DNA of 64,000 bases. Origin: Halomarina salina. GTDB lineage: Archaea; Halobacteriota; Halobacteria; Halobacteriales; Haloarculaceae. This document shows, in pieces, positions 34,449 to 44,803 of the stretch. A program made the position numbers and the translations under genes. Below the pieces are notes generated by a model. The model made no database searches. It saw nothing but the letters and a program-made list of their open reading frames with translations, and had not been told where the DNA came from. The DNA is taken from assembly GCF_023074835.1 (NCBI RefSeq), contig NZ_JALLGW010000002.1, forward strand, positions 186,001 through 250,000, read 5' to 3'. The first letter of the stretch is position 1, and the number at the start of each line of letters is the position of its first letter.

Positions 34449-35269
34449 ACGCCGAGGTACCGCTGCCGGGTGTCTTCGTCCTCCCGAAGTTCGTCTGCGG
34501 TCCCGTCGAACACGACCGACCCCTGGTCGACGACGTAACACCGGTCGGCGATGTTCATCGCCGCGATGGCGTTCTGCTCGACCAGCAGGACGGTCGTTCC
34601 GTCCTCGCGGATGCGCTCGATGGCGGCCTCGACCCCCTCGATGATCTGGGGGGCGAGCCCCTCGTACGGTTCGTCGAGCATCAGCAGGTCGGGGTTCTGC
34701 TTGAGCGCACGGGCGATGGCGAGCATCTGCTGTTCGCCGCCCGAGAGCGTCCCGCCCTTCTGGGAGAGGCGCTCGCGCAGGCGCGGGAACACCTCGTAGA
34801 TGTCCTCGTTGGCCATCTGGTCGCGGCCGAACGAGACGTTCCGTCCGAGGACGTTCGAACGGTTCCTGACGACCTCGGCGATGTGGATGTTCTCCTCGAC
34901 GGTGAGGTCGGGGAAGACCCGTCGCTCCTCGGGCACCAGCGAGATGCCCCGGACGGCGACGTCCTCGGTCGCCATGTGCGTAATCTCCTGGCCGTGGAAC
35001 CGGATGGTCCCCGAGCGGACGTCGGGTTCCTCGGTGCTGGCGATGGAACGGAGCGTCGTCGTCTTTCCCGCGCCGTTCCGGCCGAGCAGTGCACATATCT
35101 CGCCCTCCTCGACGTGCAGCGAGAGGTCACGCAAGATGTGACTCTCGCCGTAGTAGGCGTCGACGCTGTCGACCTCCAGCAACCGCTCGCCACCGGTCGC
35201 GTGTCCGGTGGCGTCCGCGGACTGCTGATCCGTGGCGTCGGTCGCAGAGCCGTCCTCCGGGTGGCTCAC
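34445..35269 (-). CDS. livF: branched-chain amino acid-type ABC transporter ATPase LivF
   Basis: 274 residues. GRNGAGKTT (Walker A), LSGGEQQ (signature), LLMLDEPYEGL (Walker B). The AIERIREDGTTVLLVEQNAIAAMNIADRCYVVDQG segment, in parts, is typical of LivF. The N-terminal 30 residues and C-terminus are acidic. It pairs with LivG to energise uptake of branched-chain amino acids or related carboxylates. ATGA overlaps on both sides (livG upstream, thioredoxin-like gene downstream). Substrate depends on the binding protein at 38371. Confidence 0.92.
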   Translation of the reverse strand: MSHPEDGSATDATDQQSADATGHATGGERLLEVDSVDAYYGESHILRDLSLHVEEGEICALLGRNGAGKTTTLRSIASTEEPDVRSGTIRFHGQEITHMATEDVAVRGISLVPEERRVFPDLTVEENIHIAEVVRNRSNVLGRNVSFGRDQMANEDIYEVFPRLRERLSQKGGTLSGGEQQMLAIARALKQNPDLLMLDEPYEGLAPQIIEGVEAAIERIREDGTTVLLVEQNAIAAMNIADRCYVVDQGSVVFDGTADELREDEDTRQRYLGV

Positions 35270-36096
35270 TGCTCGACACCTCCGAGGTACGCGTCCTGCA
35301 CGTCGGGGTTCTCGCGTATCTCCTCGGGCGGTCCCTCGGCGATGACGCTCCCTCGATTGAGGACGATGATACGGTCGGAGACGCGGAACACGATCTCCAT
35401 GTCGTGTTCGACGAGCAGGAACGTCAGTCCACGCTCCTCTTTGACCTCTTCGATGAGGTCGACCGTCGAGTGGGTCTCCTCGGGCGACATGCCAGCGGTC
35501 GGTTCGTCCATCAGGAGCATGTCGGGGTCCGCCGCCAGCGCGATGCCGATCTCGAGGCGACGTTTGTCACCGTACGGCAGGTCCTCGGCGGCGTTCTCGC
35601 GCTGGTCCCACAGTCCGACGGAGTCCAGCGTCTCGCGTGCGACCTCCTCGACCTCCGGGTAGCGGTTCCGGTGGCGCAGGAAGTTGAACCGGAACGAGCC
35701 GTGTTCGGCCGCCAGCGCCGCGATACGTGCGTTCTGCCGGACGGTGAGCGTTGGGAAGATCGAGGCCGTCTGGAAGGACTTGCTCATCCCTCGCTGGACG
35801 ACCTCGTTGGGCGACAGGCCGAGAATCGACTGGCCTTTGAACCGGATGTCGCCCGCGGTCGGGTCCAGCCGACGGGTGATGAGGTTGATGATGGTCGACT
35901 TCCCGGCCCCGTTGGGGCCGATGAGGCTGACCCGTTCGCCCTGCTCGATGCTGATGTCCACGTCGTCGGTGGCGGTCAGACCACCGAACCGCTTGACGAG
36001 CCCCTCGGTCTGGAGCAGTGGCCCGTCGACGACGTCGGTGTCGGACCGTGTCGTCTCGCTGTCGGTCGTCTCGCTGTCGGTGTCGCTCGTCGCCAT
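35266..36096 (-). CDS. livG: branched-chain amino acid-type ABC transporter ATPase LivG
   Basis: 276 residues from the ATG at 36096 (a GTG one codon earlier is possible). GPNGAGKST (Walker A), LPYGDKRRLEIGIAL (LivG-type signature) and LLMDEPTAGMSPEETH (Walker B). The first 25 residues are an acidic Ser/Thr tail. The insertion between Walker A and the signature carries the MSKSFQTASIFPTLTVRQN pattern diagnostic of LivG. ATGA overlap with livM and livF shows tight translational coupling in the operon. Confidence 0.92.
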   Translation of the reverse strand: MATSDTDSETTDSETTRSDTDVVDGPLLQTEGLVKRFGGLTATDDVDISIEQGERVSLIGPNGAGKSTIINLITRRLDPTAGDIRFKGQSILGLSPNEVVQRGMSKSFQTASIFPTLTVRQNARIAALAAEHGSFRFNFLRHRNRYPEVEEVARETLDSVGLWDQRENAAEDLPYGDKRRLEIGIALAADPDMLLMDEPTAGMSPEETHSTVDLIEEVKEERGLTFLLVEHDMEIVFRVSDRIIVLNRGSVIAEGPPEEIRENPDVQDAYLGGVEQ

Positions 36097-37304
36097 CACC
36101 GACCACCTCCGAAGCGGTTGCCGATACGGCTACCGATGGACTTGAGGCCGCCCCAGACGCCGCCCCGTGGGATGAACACGACCACGGCGACGAACAGCAG
36201 TCCGAGGATGAGGTGCCAGTACGGTGCGGGACTCATCCACTCGGGCAGGACGACCGCCTGCGCACCGGGGATGACCTTGTCGATCTGGACGAACAGCACG
36301 ACCTCGCGCATCCCCTGGACGATGTTGGCGATGTAGAGGTAGAGCGCCGCGCCGATGGGGCCGCCGAACAGCGACCCGACGCCGCCGATGACGCTCATGA
36401 TGACGACCTCGCCGCTGGACGTCCAGAACAGCGACTCGACCGGGACGCGCGCCTGCTGGATGGCGAACAGCGACCCGGCGAGCCCCGAGATGGCACCCGA
36501 CAGGACGAACGCCATCAGCTTATAGCGCCAGACGTTCAGTCCGACGAACTCGGCGCGCTGCTCGTTCTCGCGGATAGCGCGGAACACCATCCCGTACGGC
36601 GAGTTGAGCACGCGGTACGCGAACGCGACGGTGATGATCATCGCGATGCCGATGAGCGTGTACATCCACGTGTCGACGAACATCGTGATGACCGGAATCC
36701 CCTCACCGAGCGGGATGAACCCGAGCAGCGGTTCGATGGTCGTCCCACCGATGCCGAGTCCGTTCTCCCCGCTGGTCCAGTCCGAGAGCGGCTGGAGCGC
36801 GATGTAGAACAGCATCTGCCCGAACGCCAGCGTGAGGATGGCGAAGTAGATGCCACCCCGGCGCAGGGAGAGGAAGCCGAGCACCCACGCCAGCAGCACG
36901 GCGAAGGTCGTCCCCACGAGTATCATCGCGATGGGCGACCCCGAGACGTGGATGGCGAAGATACCGGCCGCGTACGCCCCGCCGCCCCAGAAGGCGGCGT
37001 GGCCGAACGACAGCAGGCCGGTGTAGCCGTGCAGGAGGTCGAAGCCGATGACGAAGATCCCCCAGATGAGGATGAGTTCGGCCAGCGACTGGTACCCCTG
37101 TAACGCGGTACTGATGACCGGCGCGCGTCCCTCGACGAAGAGGTACGGGAACAGGAGCACGGCGATGGCCGTCGCGACGATGACGAACGACTCGCGCTGA
37201 CGGACCGACCGCCAGCGCTCGATGAGGTCGCCGCCTGCGACCTGGCTTCGCTCGTCGGAGACGGAACTCGTGTCGTTGCCGACCGGCTGTGGGTCGTCGC
37301 TCAT
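36096..37304 (-). CDS. livM: branched-chain amino acid-type ABC transporter permease LivM
   Basis: 402 residues. An acidic cytoplasmic N-terminus (about 35 residues) is followed by about nine membrane helices. GYTGLLSFGHAAFWGGGAYAAGI is the LivM/LivH family signature, in parts, and INAQ-like ENEQRAEFVGLNVWRYKLMAFVLSGAISGLAGSLFA, in parts, is the EAA-like coupling loop. It forms the membrane pore with LivH. It overlaps livH upstream (ATGA at 37301-37304) and livG downstream. Confidence 0.92.
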   Translation of the reverse strand: MSDDPQPVGNDTSSVSDERSQVAGGDLIERWRSVRQRESFVIVATAIAVLLFPYLFVEGRAPVISTALQGYQSLAELILIWGIFVIGFDLLHGYTGLLSFGHAAFWGGGAYAAGIFAIHVSGSPIAMILVGTTFAVLLAWVLGFLSLRRGGIYFAILTLAFGQMLFYIALQPLSDWTSGENGLGIGGTTIEPLLGFIPLGEGIPVITMFVDTWMYTLIGIAMIITVAFAYRVLNSPYGMVFRAIRENEQRAEFVGLNVWRYKLMAFVLSGAISGLAGSLFAIQQARVPVESLFWTSSGEVVIMSVIGGVGSLFGGPIGAALYLYIANIVQGMREVVLFVQIDKVIPGAQAVVLPEWMSPAPYWHLILGLLFVAVVVFIPRGGVWGGLKSIGSRIGNRFGGGR

Positions 37305-38284
37305 ACTGCCACCTCCTCACCGAGCAGGCCCTGTGGCCGCACCAGCAGGACGACGGCCGCGAGCGCGTAGATACCGACCTGCGACCACTGCGAGAAGCCG
37401 AACTGGACGAGTCCGGCCTGTATCAACCCGAACGCCAGTCCACCGAGGACGGCGCCTCGTATCGACCCGACTCCTCCGACGACGACGGTCAGGAACGCGG
37501 GCACCAGGATGGTTCCGCCGTAGTCGGGGTTGAACTGCACGAGCGGTCCGCCGACGAGGCCCGCGACGCCGGCCAGCGCCGCACCGATGCCGAACACGAC
37601 GAGGTACGGTCGCGAGAGTTTCACGCCGAGCAGTTCGACCATCTCCGGGTCGACGGTCCCCGCACGCACGGTCAGTCCGAAGTCGGTGTACTCGATGAGC
37701 ACGAAGACGATGCCGACGAGGATGGCCGTGAGCAGGATGACGACGATACGCCACGTCGAGACGGCGTTCACCCCGAGTGCCTGCAGTGCGTCGCCGAGTA
37801 CCGGGATGCCGGTCGCCGACCCCCGCGCCCACGGTGGCTGTGCGATGCTACGACTCTGCCCACCGAACAGCACGCGAAACGTCTCCGCGAGGATGAGCGC
37901 GATTCCGTACGTCAGCAGTATCTGGTCGGTGTCCGGTCGGTCGTAGAACGGTTTCGCGATGAAGCGCTCCATCACCACGCCGATGACGAAGACGACCAGC
38001 GGGACGACGACCAGTGCTGCGAGGTAGCCGAGGCCGAGTCCCGGACTGGCGAACCCCCACTCCGCGAGTTTCCCACTGAAGGTGGGCGTACCCGCGACGA
38101 TCAGTCCCAGGTATGCGCCGATGAGGTATAGCGCGCCGTGTGCGAAGTTGACGAACTTCAGCGTACCGAGGATGATCGAGAGACCGACGGCGAGCAGGAT
38201 GTAGATGGCTCCCGCCTGGAGCCCGTTGATGAGCAGACGAGCGATCTGTGTACTGGTCTGGAGGGCGACGACCGACAGTGTCAC
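37301..38284 (-). CDS. livH: branched-chain amino acid-type ABC transporter permease LivH
   Basis: 327 residues with about eight membrane helices. The start is a GTG at 38284, giving VTLSVVALQTSTQIARLLINGLQAGAIY, in parts. FVNFAHGALYLIGAYLGL matches the LivH signature, and the C-terminal KAGLVQ-like region and GSIRGAVLGGLAFGLIQAGL, in parts, follow. Second permease of the transporter. 86 bp separates it from the substrate-binding protein gene, the only non-overlapping junction in the operon, so expression of the two may differ. Confidence 0.9.
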   Translation of the reverse strand: MTLSVVALQTSTQIARLLINGLQAGAIYILLAVGLSIILGTLKFVNFAHGALYLIGAYLGLIVAGTPTFSGKLAEWGFASPGLGLGYLAALVVVPLVVFVIGVVMERFIAKPFYDRPDTDQILLTYGIALILAETFRVLFGGQSRSIAQPPWARGSATGIPVLGDALQALGVNAVSTWRIVVILLTAILVGIVFVLIEYTDFGLTVRAGTVDPEMVELLGVKLSRPYLVVFGIGAALAGVAGLVGGPLVQFNPDYGGTILVPAFLTVVVGGVGSIRGAVLGGLAFGLIQAGLVQFGFSQWSQVGIYALAAVVLLVRPQGLLGEEVAV

Positions 38285-38370
38285 AGTGCGTCCCCCCAGC
38301 GATTGTCTTGCGAGTGTAAGTTATCGTGATCCATGAACGTCGAATATGATGTAGTAGGTAGACGATACGC

Positions 38371-39786
38371 CTACTCGTCGCCGTACGGACCGAGGTCGCA
38401 CTCCGCGGCCGGACCCTCGTCGCAGCCGTACCAGAGGTCGTCTCGGCTGGTGATGTTGACGATCTCGAAGTAGTTGCCCGAGGACTGCTCGCTGCCGGGG
38501 AGCCCACGGACGACCGGCACGTCGCGGATCGCCTGGTGGTCGCACTTGCGCATCGTCTCCGCACCCATCCCGATGTTTTCGTATTCGTAATCCTCCAGTT
38601 GCTTGATAACCTCGGGTGGGTAAAACGTTCCGGCCCGTTCGACGGCCGCCGCGTACTGCAGCGTCTGTGCGTACGCGAGCTGCGCCGGACCGGACGGCAC
38701 CCGGTCGTACTCGTCCTGGAACGCCTGCAGGAACTCCTGGGACGGCGTGTTGTCGATCTGGGAGTCCCAGGCGACGGTTCCGAACACGCCGGAGATGGCG
38801 TCACCGGCCGAGTCCGCCATCGGGCGGTTGTACAGTGGAACGAGCAGCGTCATCTCGTCTTTCAGCCCCGCGTTCACCGCCTGCTGGAGCGAGGTCGCCC
38901 CGTCCAGGCCGTAGTGGTTCAGGATGAGGACGTCAGCGTCCGAACTCGCCGCCTCCGAGAGGAACGACGAGTAGTCGTCCGTCCCGAGCGGCGTCGGGAC
39001 GCTGTCGACCTGCTCCCAGTTGGCGATCTCGGGGAGGAACTTGTTCATCGACTCCTGCTGGGTCTGTCCCCAGGAGTAGTCGGCGTAGAGCTGGTAGAAC
39101 TTGAGCCCTTCACCGTACTCGTCCCTCACGACGGGGGCCAGTGCCTGCCCGGTCGCGTAGGCGTTGAACATCTCGCGGAACCCGTACCGACGACACTCGT
39201 TACCGGTCGTGTCGTTGGAGTGGGTGAGACAGCACATGAACAGCACCTTGTTGTCCTGTGCCACCTGTTGCTGAGCGATGGCGGTCGCACTCGACGACCC
39301 GCCGGAGAACATGATGACGCCGTCACGGTCGACCATCCGGTTGGCCGACTGGGTCGCCTGATCCGCGTCGGTCGCGGTGTCCCCCTCGACGGAGTCGATC
39401 TCGTACCCGAGCACGCCGTCGCCCGAGAGGTCGTCGAACTGGGAGTCGACCCAGCCACCACCTTCGTTGAGGTGTTTCATCGCGAGGTTGTACGCGCGCA
39501 GCTCGTCTTCCCCTTCCGAGGAGTACGGACCGGTCGTCGGAACGTTGAAGCCGAACGTCGCGGCGTCACCTTCGATGGGGTAGTTCCCCAGCGAGGGGTA
39601 GTCGTCCCCACCGCCACCGCCGGAGCCGTTGTTGGAACCGTTGCCGTCGCCACCGCCACCACCGCCGCCACCGCCGCCGGTGTCTTCGGTAGTGCATCCT
39701 GCCAGACCCACGAGGCCTGCTGTACCTGCCGCACCTGCGCCTTTCAGCACGTCACGGCGCGTCGGGCTGTTGTTACCGGGTGCCAT
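38371..39786 (-). CDS. ABC transporter substrate-binding lipoprotein (LivJ/K type)
   Basis: 471 residues. Tat signal TRRDVLKG at 9-16 and lipobox LAGC with Cys31 show export and lipid anchoring. Then a Gly/Asn-rich linker (about 35-60) and a type I periplasmic-binding fold: GFNVPTTGPYSSEG at the start, FSGGSSSATAIAQQQVA, YADYSWGQTQQESMNKF and ILNHYGLDGATSLQQA. The ligand Ser/Thr pair of Leu/Ile/Val-binding proteins is in the SGGSSSAT loop. An unusual CCLTHSNDTTGNECRRYGF segment contains three Cys. Such proteins can bind branched-chain amino acids, urea, amides or aromatic acids. First gene of the liv operon, with its own TATA and two palindromes upstream. Confidence 0.88.
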   Translation of the reverse strand: MAPGNNSPTRRDVLKGAGAAGTAGLVGLAGCTTEDTGGGGGGGGGGDGNGSNNGSGGGGGDDYPSLGNYPIEGDAATFGFNVPTTGPYSSEGEDELRAYNLAMKHLNEGGGWVDSQFDDLSGDGVLGYEIDSVEGDTATDADQATQSANRMVDRDGVIMFSGGSSSATAIAQQQVAQDNKVLFMCCLTHSNDTTGNECRRYGFREMFNAYATGQALAPVVRDEYGEGLKFYQLYADYSWGQTQQESMNKFLPEIANWEQVDSVPTPLGTDDYSSFLSEAASSDADVLILNHYGLDGATSLQQAVNAGLKDEMTLLVPLYNRPMADSAGDAISGVFGTVAWDSQIDNTPSQEFLQAFQDEYDRVPSGPAQLAYAQTLQYAAAVERAGTFYPPEVIKQLEDYEYENIGMGAETMRKCDHQAIRDVPVVRGLPGSEQSSGNYFEIVNITSRDDLWYGCDEGPAAECDLGPYGDE

Positions 39787-39799
39787 GCTATCTGATAGC
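39787..39799. promoter_or_regulatory. 13-bp palindrome at the start of the liv transcript
   Basis: GCTATCTGATAGC is a perfect inverted repeat (6-bp arms, 1-bp centre) directly before the ATG of the binding-protein gene and overlapping the transcription start predicted from the TATA at 39812-39819. A repressor bound here would block initiation. No regulator is known. Confidence 0.5.
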
Positions 39800-39811
39800 T
39801 GTACTGAACAG

Positions 39812-39819
39812 CATTAACT
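39812..39819 (-). promoter_or_regulatory. TATA box of the liv operon
   Basis: Minus-strand AGTTAATG, centred 29 bp before the ATG at 39786, consistent with a nearly leaderless mRNA. Confidence 0.5.
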
Positions 39820-39836
39820 GTTATGATGATTACTGA

Positions 39837-39851
39837 GGTTAAACGTTAACC
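39837..39851. promoter_or_regulatory. 15-bp inverted repeat upstream of the liv promoter
   Basis: GGTTAAACGTTAACC: 6-bp arms GGTTAA and TTAACC around ACG, about 25 bp upstream of the TATA box in an AT-rich intergenic region. It has the position expected of an activator site or second operator. The facing acs gene ends at 40034, so only the liv operon is a likely target. Confidence 0.45.
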
Positions 39852-40033
39852 GAGTTTCCGACCCCGTCAGGCAATTTTGGTTCTAACCAGTACATTGATA
39901 ACCGGTGAAAGATTCCGGCTTCGTCCGAAGACGCTCGTCGGTCGATGGAAACCGGTCTATCAGGCCTTCTAACCCCTAAACAGACGTATCGCAACTCGTG
40001 AAAATAAGTCTGAGAAGAAACCGGAGTGGCGTT

Positions 40034-42025
40034 TCAGTCCGCCTGCAACTGGTCTCGGATACGTTCGGGGACCGACGGGTCGCGCAGCGTCGTCGTGTCG
40101 CCGAGGTCCTTGTCGTTCGAGATGTTCTCCAACAGGCGACGCATGATCTTCCCGGAGCGGGTCTTCGGCAGGTCGTCGACGAACACGATGTTCGCCGGTC
40201 GGGCGAACTTCCCGATCTCGTCCTCGACCGCACCGACGATGCGGTCGCGGACGGCTTCGGACTCCTCGACGCCCTCCCGGAGGATGACGTAGACGTCCGG
40301 CACCTCCCCTTTCTCCGAGTGGTCCCGGGAGACGACCGCGGCTTCGGCGACGTCCTCGACCTCCGCGACGGCCGATTCGAGCTCCATCGTCCCGAGGCGG
40401 TGGCCGGCGACGTTCATCACGTCGTCGAGGCGACCGAGGATCCGGAAGTAGCCGTCGCGTTCGTGGACAGCGCCGTCACCGGCCTTGTAGTTCCAGTCGG
40501 CCATGTCGTCGCTGTCGGTGTCCGAGAAGTCCTCCCAGTACTCCGAGATGAACCGTTCGTCGTTACCGTACACCGTCTGGAGCATCCCGGGCCACGGCTT
40601 CTTGATGATGAGGTTCCCGGCCTGCCCGGTCGCCGGCTCGATCTCCTCGCCGTCGTCGTCGAGCAGCGCCGGCTCGATGCCCGGTGCGGGGAGCCCCGCA
40701 CTGCCTGGCTTCATGTCGTTCAGCGCGGGCAGGTTCGTGATGAGGTGCCCGCCCGTCTCGGTCTGCCACCAGGTGTCGACGATGACCGCGTCCTCGTCGC
40801 CGATGTGCTGGTAGTACCAGAGCCACGCCTCGGGCTGGATGGGCTCGCCGACGGTCGTCATGTGGCGGAAGTCGAAGTCGTAGCCCTCGATGTACTCGGG
40901 GCCCCACTTCATGAACTGCCGAACGGCCGTCGGTGAAGTGTGGAAGATGTCGACGTCGTACTTCTCCGCTATCTCCCAGGTGCGACTCTTGTGCGGGTGG
41001 TCCGGTGCGCCCTCGTACATCACGCTCGTCGTCCCGAGCGCCAGCGGGCCGTAGACGATGTAGCTGTGGCCGGTGATCCACCCGATGTCGGCCGCACACC
41101 AGTAGGTGTCCTCGGGCTTGATGTCGAGGACGTACTTCGAGGTGCCCGCGGCGTACGAGAGGTAGCCGCCGGTCCGGTGCTGACAGCCCTTCGGTTCACC
41201 GGTCGTCCCGGAGGTGTACATCAGGAACAGCGGGTCCTCCGCGTCGCGTGCGACCGGGTCGACGGGCTCGCGGCGGTGGTCCTCCAGCAGGTCGGCGACC
41301 ATCGTGTAGTCGTCGCTCACCGACACCGAATCGTGGGGCTCGTCGTGACGCGACCAGACGAGTACCTCGGGGTCGCGCTCGGTCTCCTCGACCGCCTGGT
41401 CGGCCTTCTCGACGTGGTCGAGGAACTCGCCGCGACGGTAGTAGCCGTCGATAGTGACGACGTAGTCGGACTCGGCGCTGTTGACGCGCTCGGCGAGTGC
41501 GCTCGCGGAGAAGCCAGCGAACACCACCGAGTGCGGTGCGCCGAGACGGGCACACGCGAGCATCGTGACGGGCAACGCGGGTACCATCGGCAGGTGGAGC
41601 GTGACGACGTCGTCCTCCTCGACGCCCATCGACTGCAGCGCCGCCGCCATCTCGTTGACCTGGCGGTAGAGGTCCTGGTAGGTGATGTTGCGCTGTTCGC
41701 CGTCCTCACCCTCCCAGAGCAGCGCCGTCTGGTTCTTCCGCTCGTCGAGGTGTCGGTCGACGCAGTTGTAGGACGCGTTCAGCGTCCCCCCGGTGAACCA
41801 GCCGTAGAACGGGGGGTTCGAGGCGTCGAGCACCTGGTCCCAGTCCTCGTCCCAGTCCAGCAGGTTGGCGTACTCCTCGAACCCCTCGGGGAACTCGTCG
41901 AACCGGTCGTACACGTCCGGGTCGGAGACGTTCGCCTGACCGACGAACTCCGACGGCGGCCGGAAGTACTCCTGTTCGCGTAGCCGTGCCTCGAGTTGTT
42001 CCTCACTTCCGTCCGAATCGTTCAT
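40034..42025 (-). CDS. acs: acetyl-CoA synthetase (AMP-forming)
   Basis: 663 residues, standard length. Adenylation motifs: FLMYTSGTTGEPKGC (A3-type phosphate loop), WCAADIGWITGHSYIVYGPL, in parts, and DTWWQTETGGHL; the C-terminal hinge is RILGRLDDVMNVAGHRLGT and the catalytic Lys is in KTRSGKIMRR, a site of acetylation in other Acs. It converts acetate, ATP and CoA to acetyl-CoA. Haloarchaea use ADP-forming enzymes for energy and this AMP-forming type for acetate uptake. A TATA-like CTATTAGG (minus, 42061-42068) is 40 bp before the ATG. It lies next to mcmA and the liv operon. Confidence 0.95.
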   Translation of the reverse strand: MNDSDGSEEQLEARLREQEYFRPPSEFVGQANVSDPDVYDRFDEFPEGFEEYANLLDWDEDWDQVLDASNPPFYGWFTGGTLNASYNCVDRHLDERKNQTALLWEGEDGEQRNITYQDLYRQVNEMAAALQSMGVEEDDVVTLHLPMVPALPVTMLACARLGAPHSVVFAGFSASALAERVNSAESDYVVTIDGYYRRGEFLDHVEKADQAVEETERDPEVLVWSRHDEPHDSVSVSDDYTMVADLLEDHRREPVDPVARDAEDPLFLMYTSGTTGEPKGCQHRTGGYLSYAAGTSKYVLDIKPEDTYWCAADIGWITGHSYIVYGPLALGTTSVMYEGAPDHPHKSRTWEIAEKYDVDIFHTSPTAVRQFMKWGPEYIEGYDFDFRHMTTVGEPIQPEAWLWYYQHIGDEDAVIVDTWWQTETGGHLITNLPALNDMKPGSAGLPAPGIEPALLDDDGEEIEPATGQAGNLIIKKPWPGMLQTVYGNDERFISEYWEDFSDTDSDDMADWNYKAGDGAVHERDGYFRILGRLDDVMNVAGHRLGTMELESAVAEVEDVAEAAVVSRDHSEKGEVPDVYVILREGVEESEAVRDRIVGAVEDEIGKFARPANIVFVDDLPKTRSGKIMRRLLENISNDKDLGDTTTLRDPSVPERIRDQLQAD

Positions 42026-42150
42026 AAACTACTGTCACCGTTACCACTGTTTCTGCCCTGCCTAATAGCGTTAACCCGACCAGCAAAAAGTGGAGAGGGG
42101 CGTACGACTCATGGTCGTCGAGCCGCGAGTGTGTTCGGAGAACCGAGAAC

Positions 42151-43854
<1,704 letters not shown>

Positions 43855-43942
43855 AATCGGCGTTCGATGCCGCGGAGCAAGAAGGTTCGCACGTAGCGCG
43901 GCAGGACTCGGCACCGAACCTCACCGGCAGGACGGCGGCGAG

Positions 43943-44803
43943 TCAGTAGTGACCCAGCACGCCCCGACGACGAGCGACGGTACTCGCCCGCAGGAAGGCG
44001 AGGTAGCCGACCACGAGGTAGCCGACGCCGGTCCCGACGAGGATGGCGAGGTCCGTGGCCGAGAACTGCCAGAGGTGGACGCCGTCGGCCATCGCGCGCT
44101 GGAGCAGGTGACTGCCCTGCGCCAGCGGGAGGTACGGGACGACCGGCGAGACGGACACCGGCGCGGCGATGAGCCCGATGAGCACGAACTGAACGAGCTG
44201 GAACATGCTCTCGATGCGCTTGTAGACGAGCGCCAGCCCGCCGAAGACGAACCCGATGCCGACGACCGGCGCGAGCGTCAACGCGACGAGTGGCACGACC
44301 GTCAGCGGGTCGAGCGAGAGCGTCTCGCCGGTCGTCAGGAGCATCGACGCCAGGATGAGCACCCCCCACGTCAGCGCCTCGACGACGTTGACGAACGTCC
44401 GCACCGCCATCACCGTCCCGAACCCGTACGGCGACATGTACAGCTGTTCGAGCGTCCCCCACTGTGCCTCGCGCATCACGGCCCACGAGAGACCGCCGTA
44501 GGCGGCGATTGACATGCTCCAGAGCATGTAGCCGACGATGAGGCCCTCGATGGAGTCGGTGATAGCCGCTCCGGCGAGCGCCTGCCCGCCGAAGAACAGC
44601 ACCGCGAAGAACAGGTAGAGCGTGACGAGTTGCGACACCGTGTTGACCGGGTAGCGCCGCAACAGCAGGTACTTCTTGTACGCCACGGCCCGGACGAGCG
44701 TCCACAGGCCCGCGCGCTCGTCGCTCGCGGTGGGAGCCGTGTCGTCCGTCGAGCGCTCGCTAGCCGGTGTCGACCGACCGTCCGTCTCCGTCGGCGCGCT
44801 CAT
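43943..44803 (-). CDS. ABC-2 type transporter permease
   Basis: 286 residues with six hydrophobic segments after an acidic N-terminus (about 35 residues). The core TEDTLYLFF-like QLVTLYLFFAVLFFGGQALAG, in parts, REAQWGTLEQLYMSPYGFGTVM and PVVPYLPLAQGSHLLQRAMADG resemble ABC-2 exporters of polysaccharides, drugs or antibiotics. It overlaps the ATPase gene by four bases (ATGA) and is therefore its partner. Substrate unknown. Confidence 0.85.
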   Translation of the reverse strand: MSAPTETDGRSTPASERSTDDTAPTASDERAGLWTLVRAVAYKKYLLLRRYPVNTVSQLVTLYLFFAVLFFGGQALAGAAITDSIEGLIVGYMLWSMSIAAYGGLSWAVMREAQWGTLEQLYMSPYGFGTVMAVRTFVNVVEALTWGVLILASMLLTTGETLSLDPLTVVPLVALTLAPVVGIGFVFGGLALVYKRIESMFQLVQFVLIGLIAAPVSVSPVVPYLPLAQGSHLLQRAMADGVHLWQFSATDLAILVGTGVGYLVVGYLAFLRASTVARRRGVLGHY

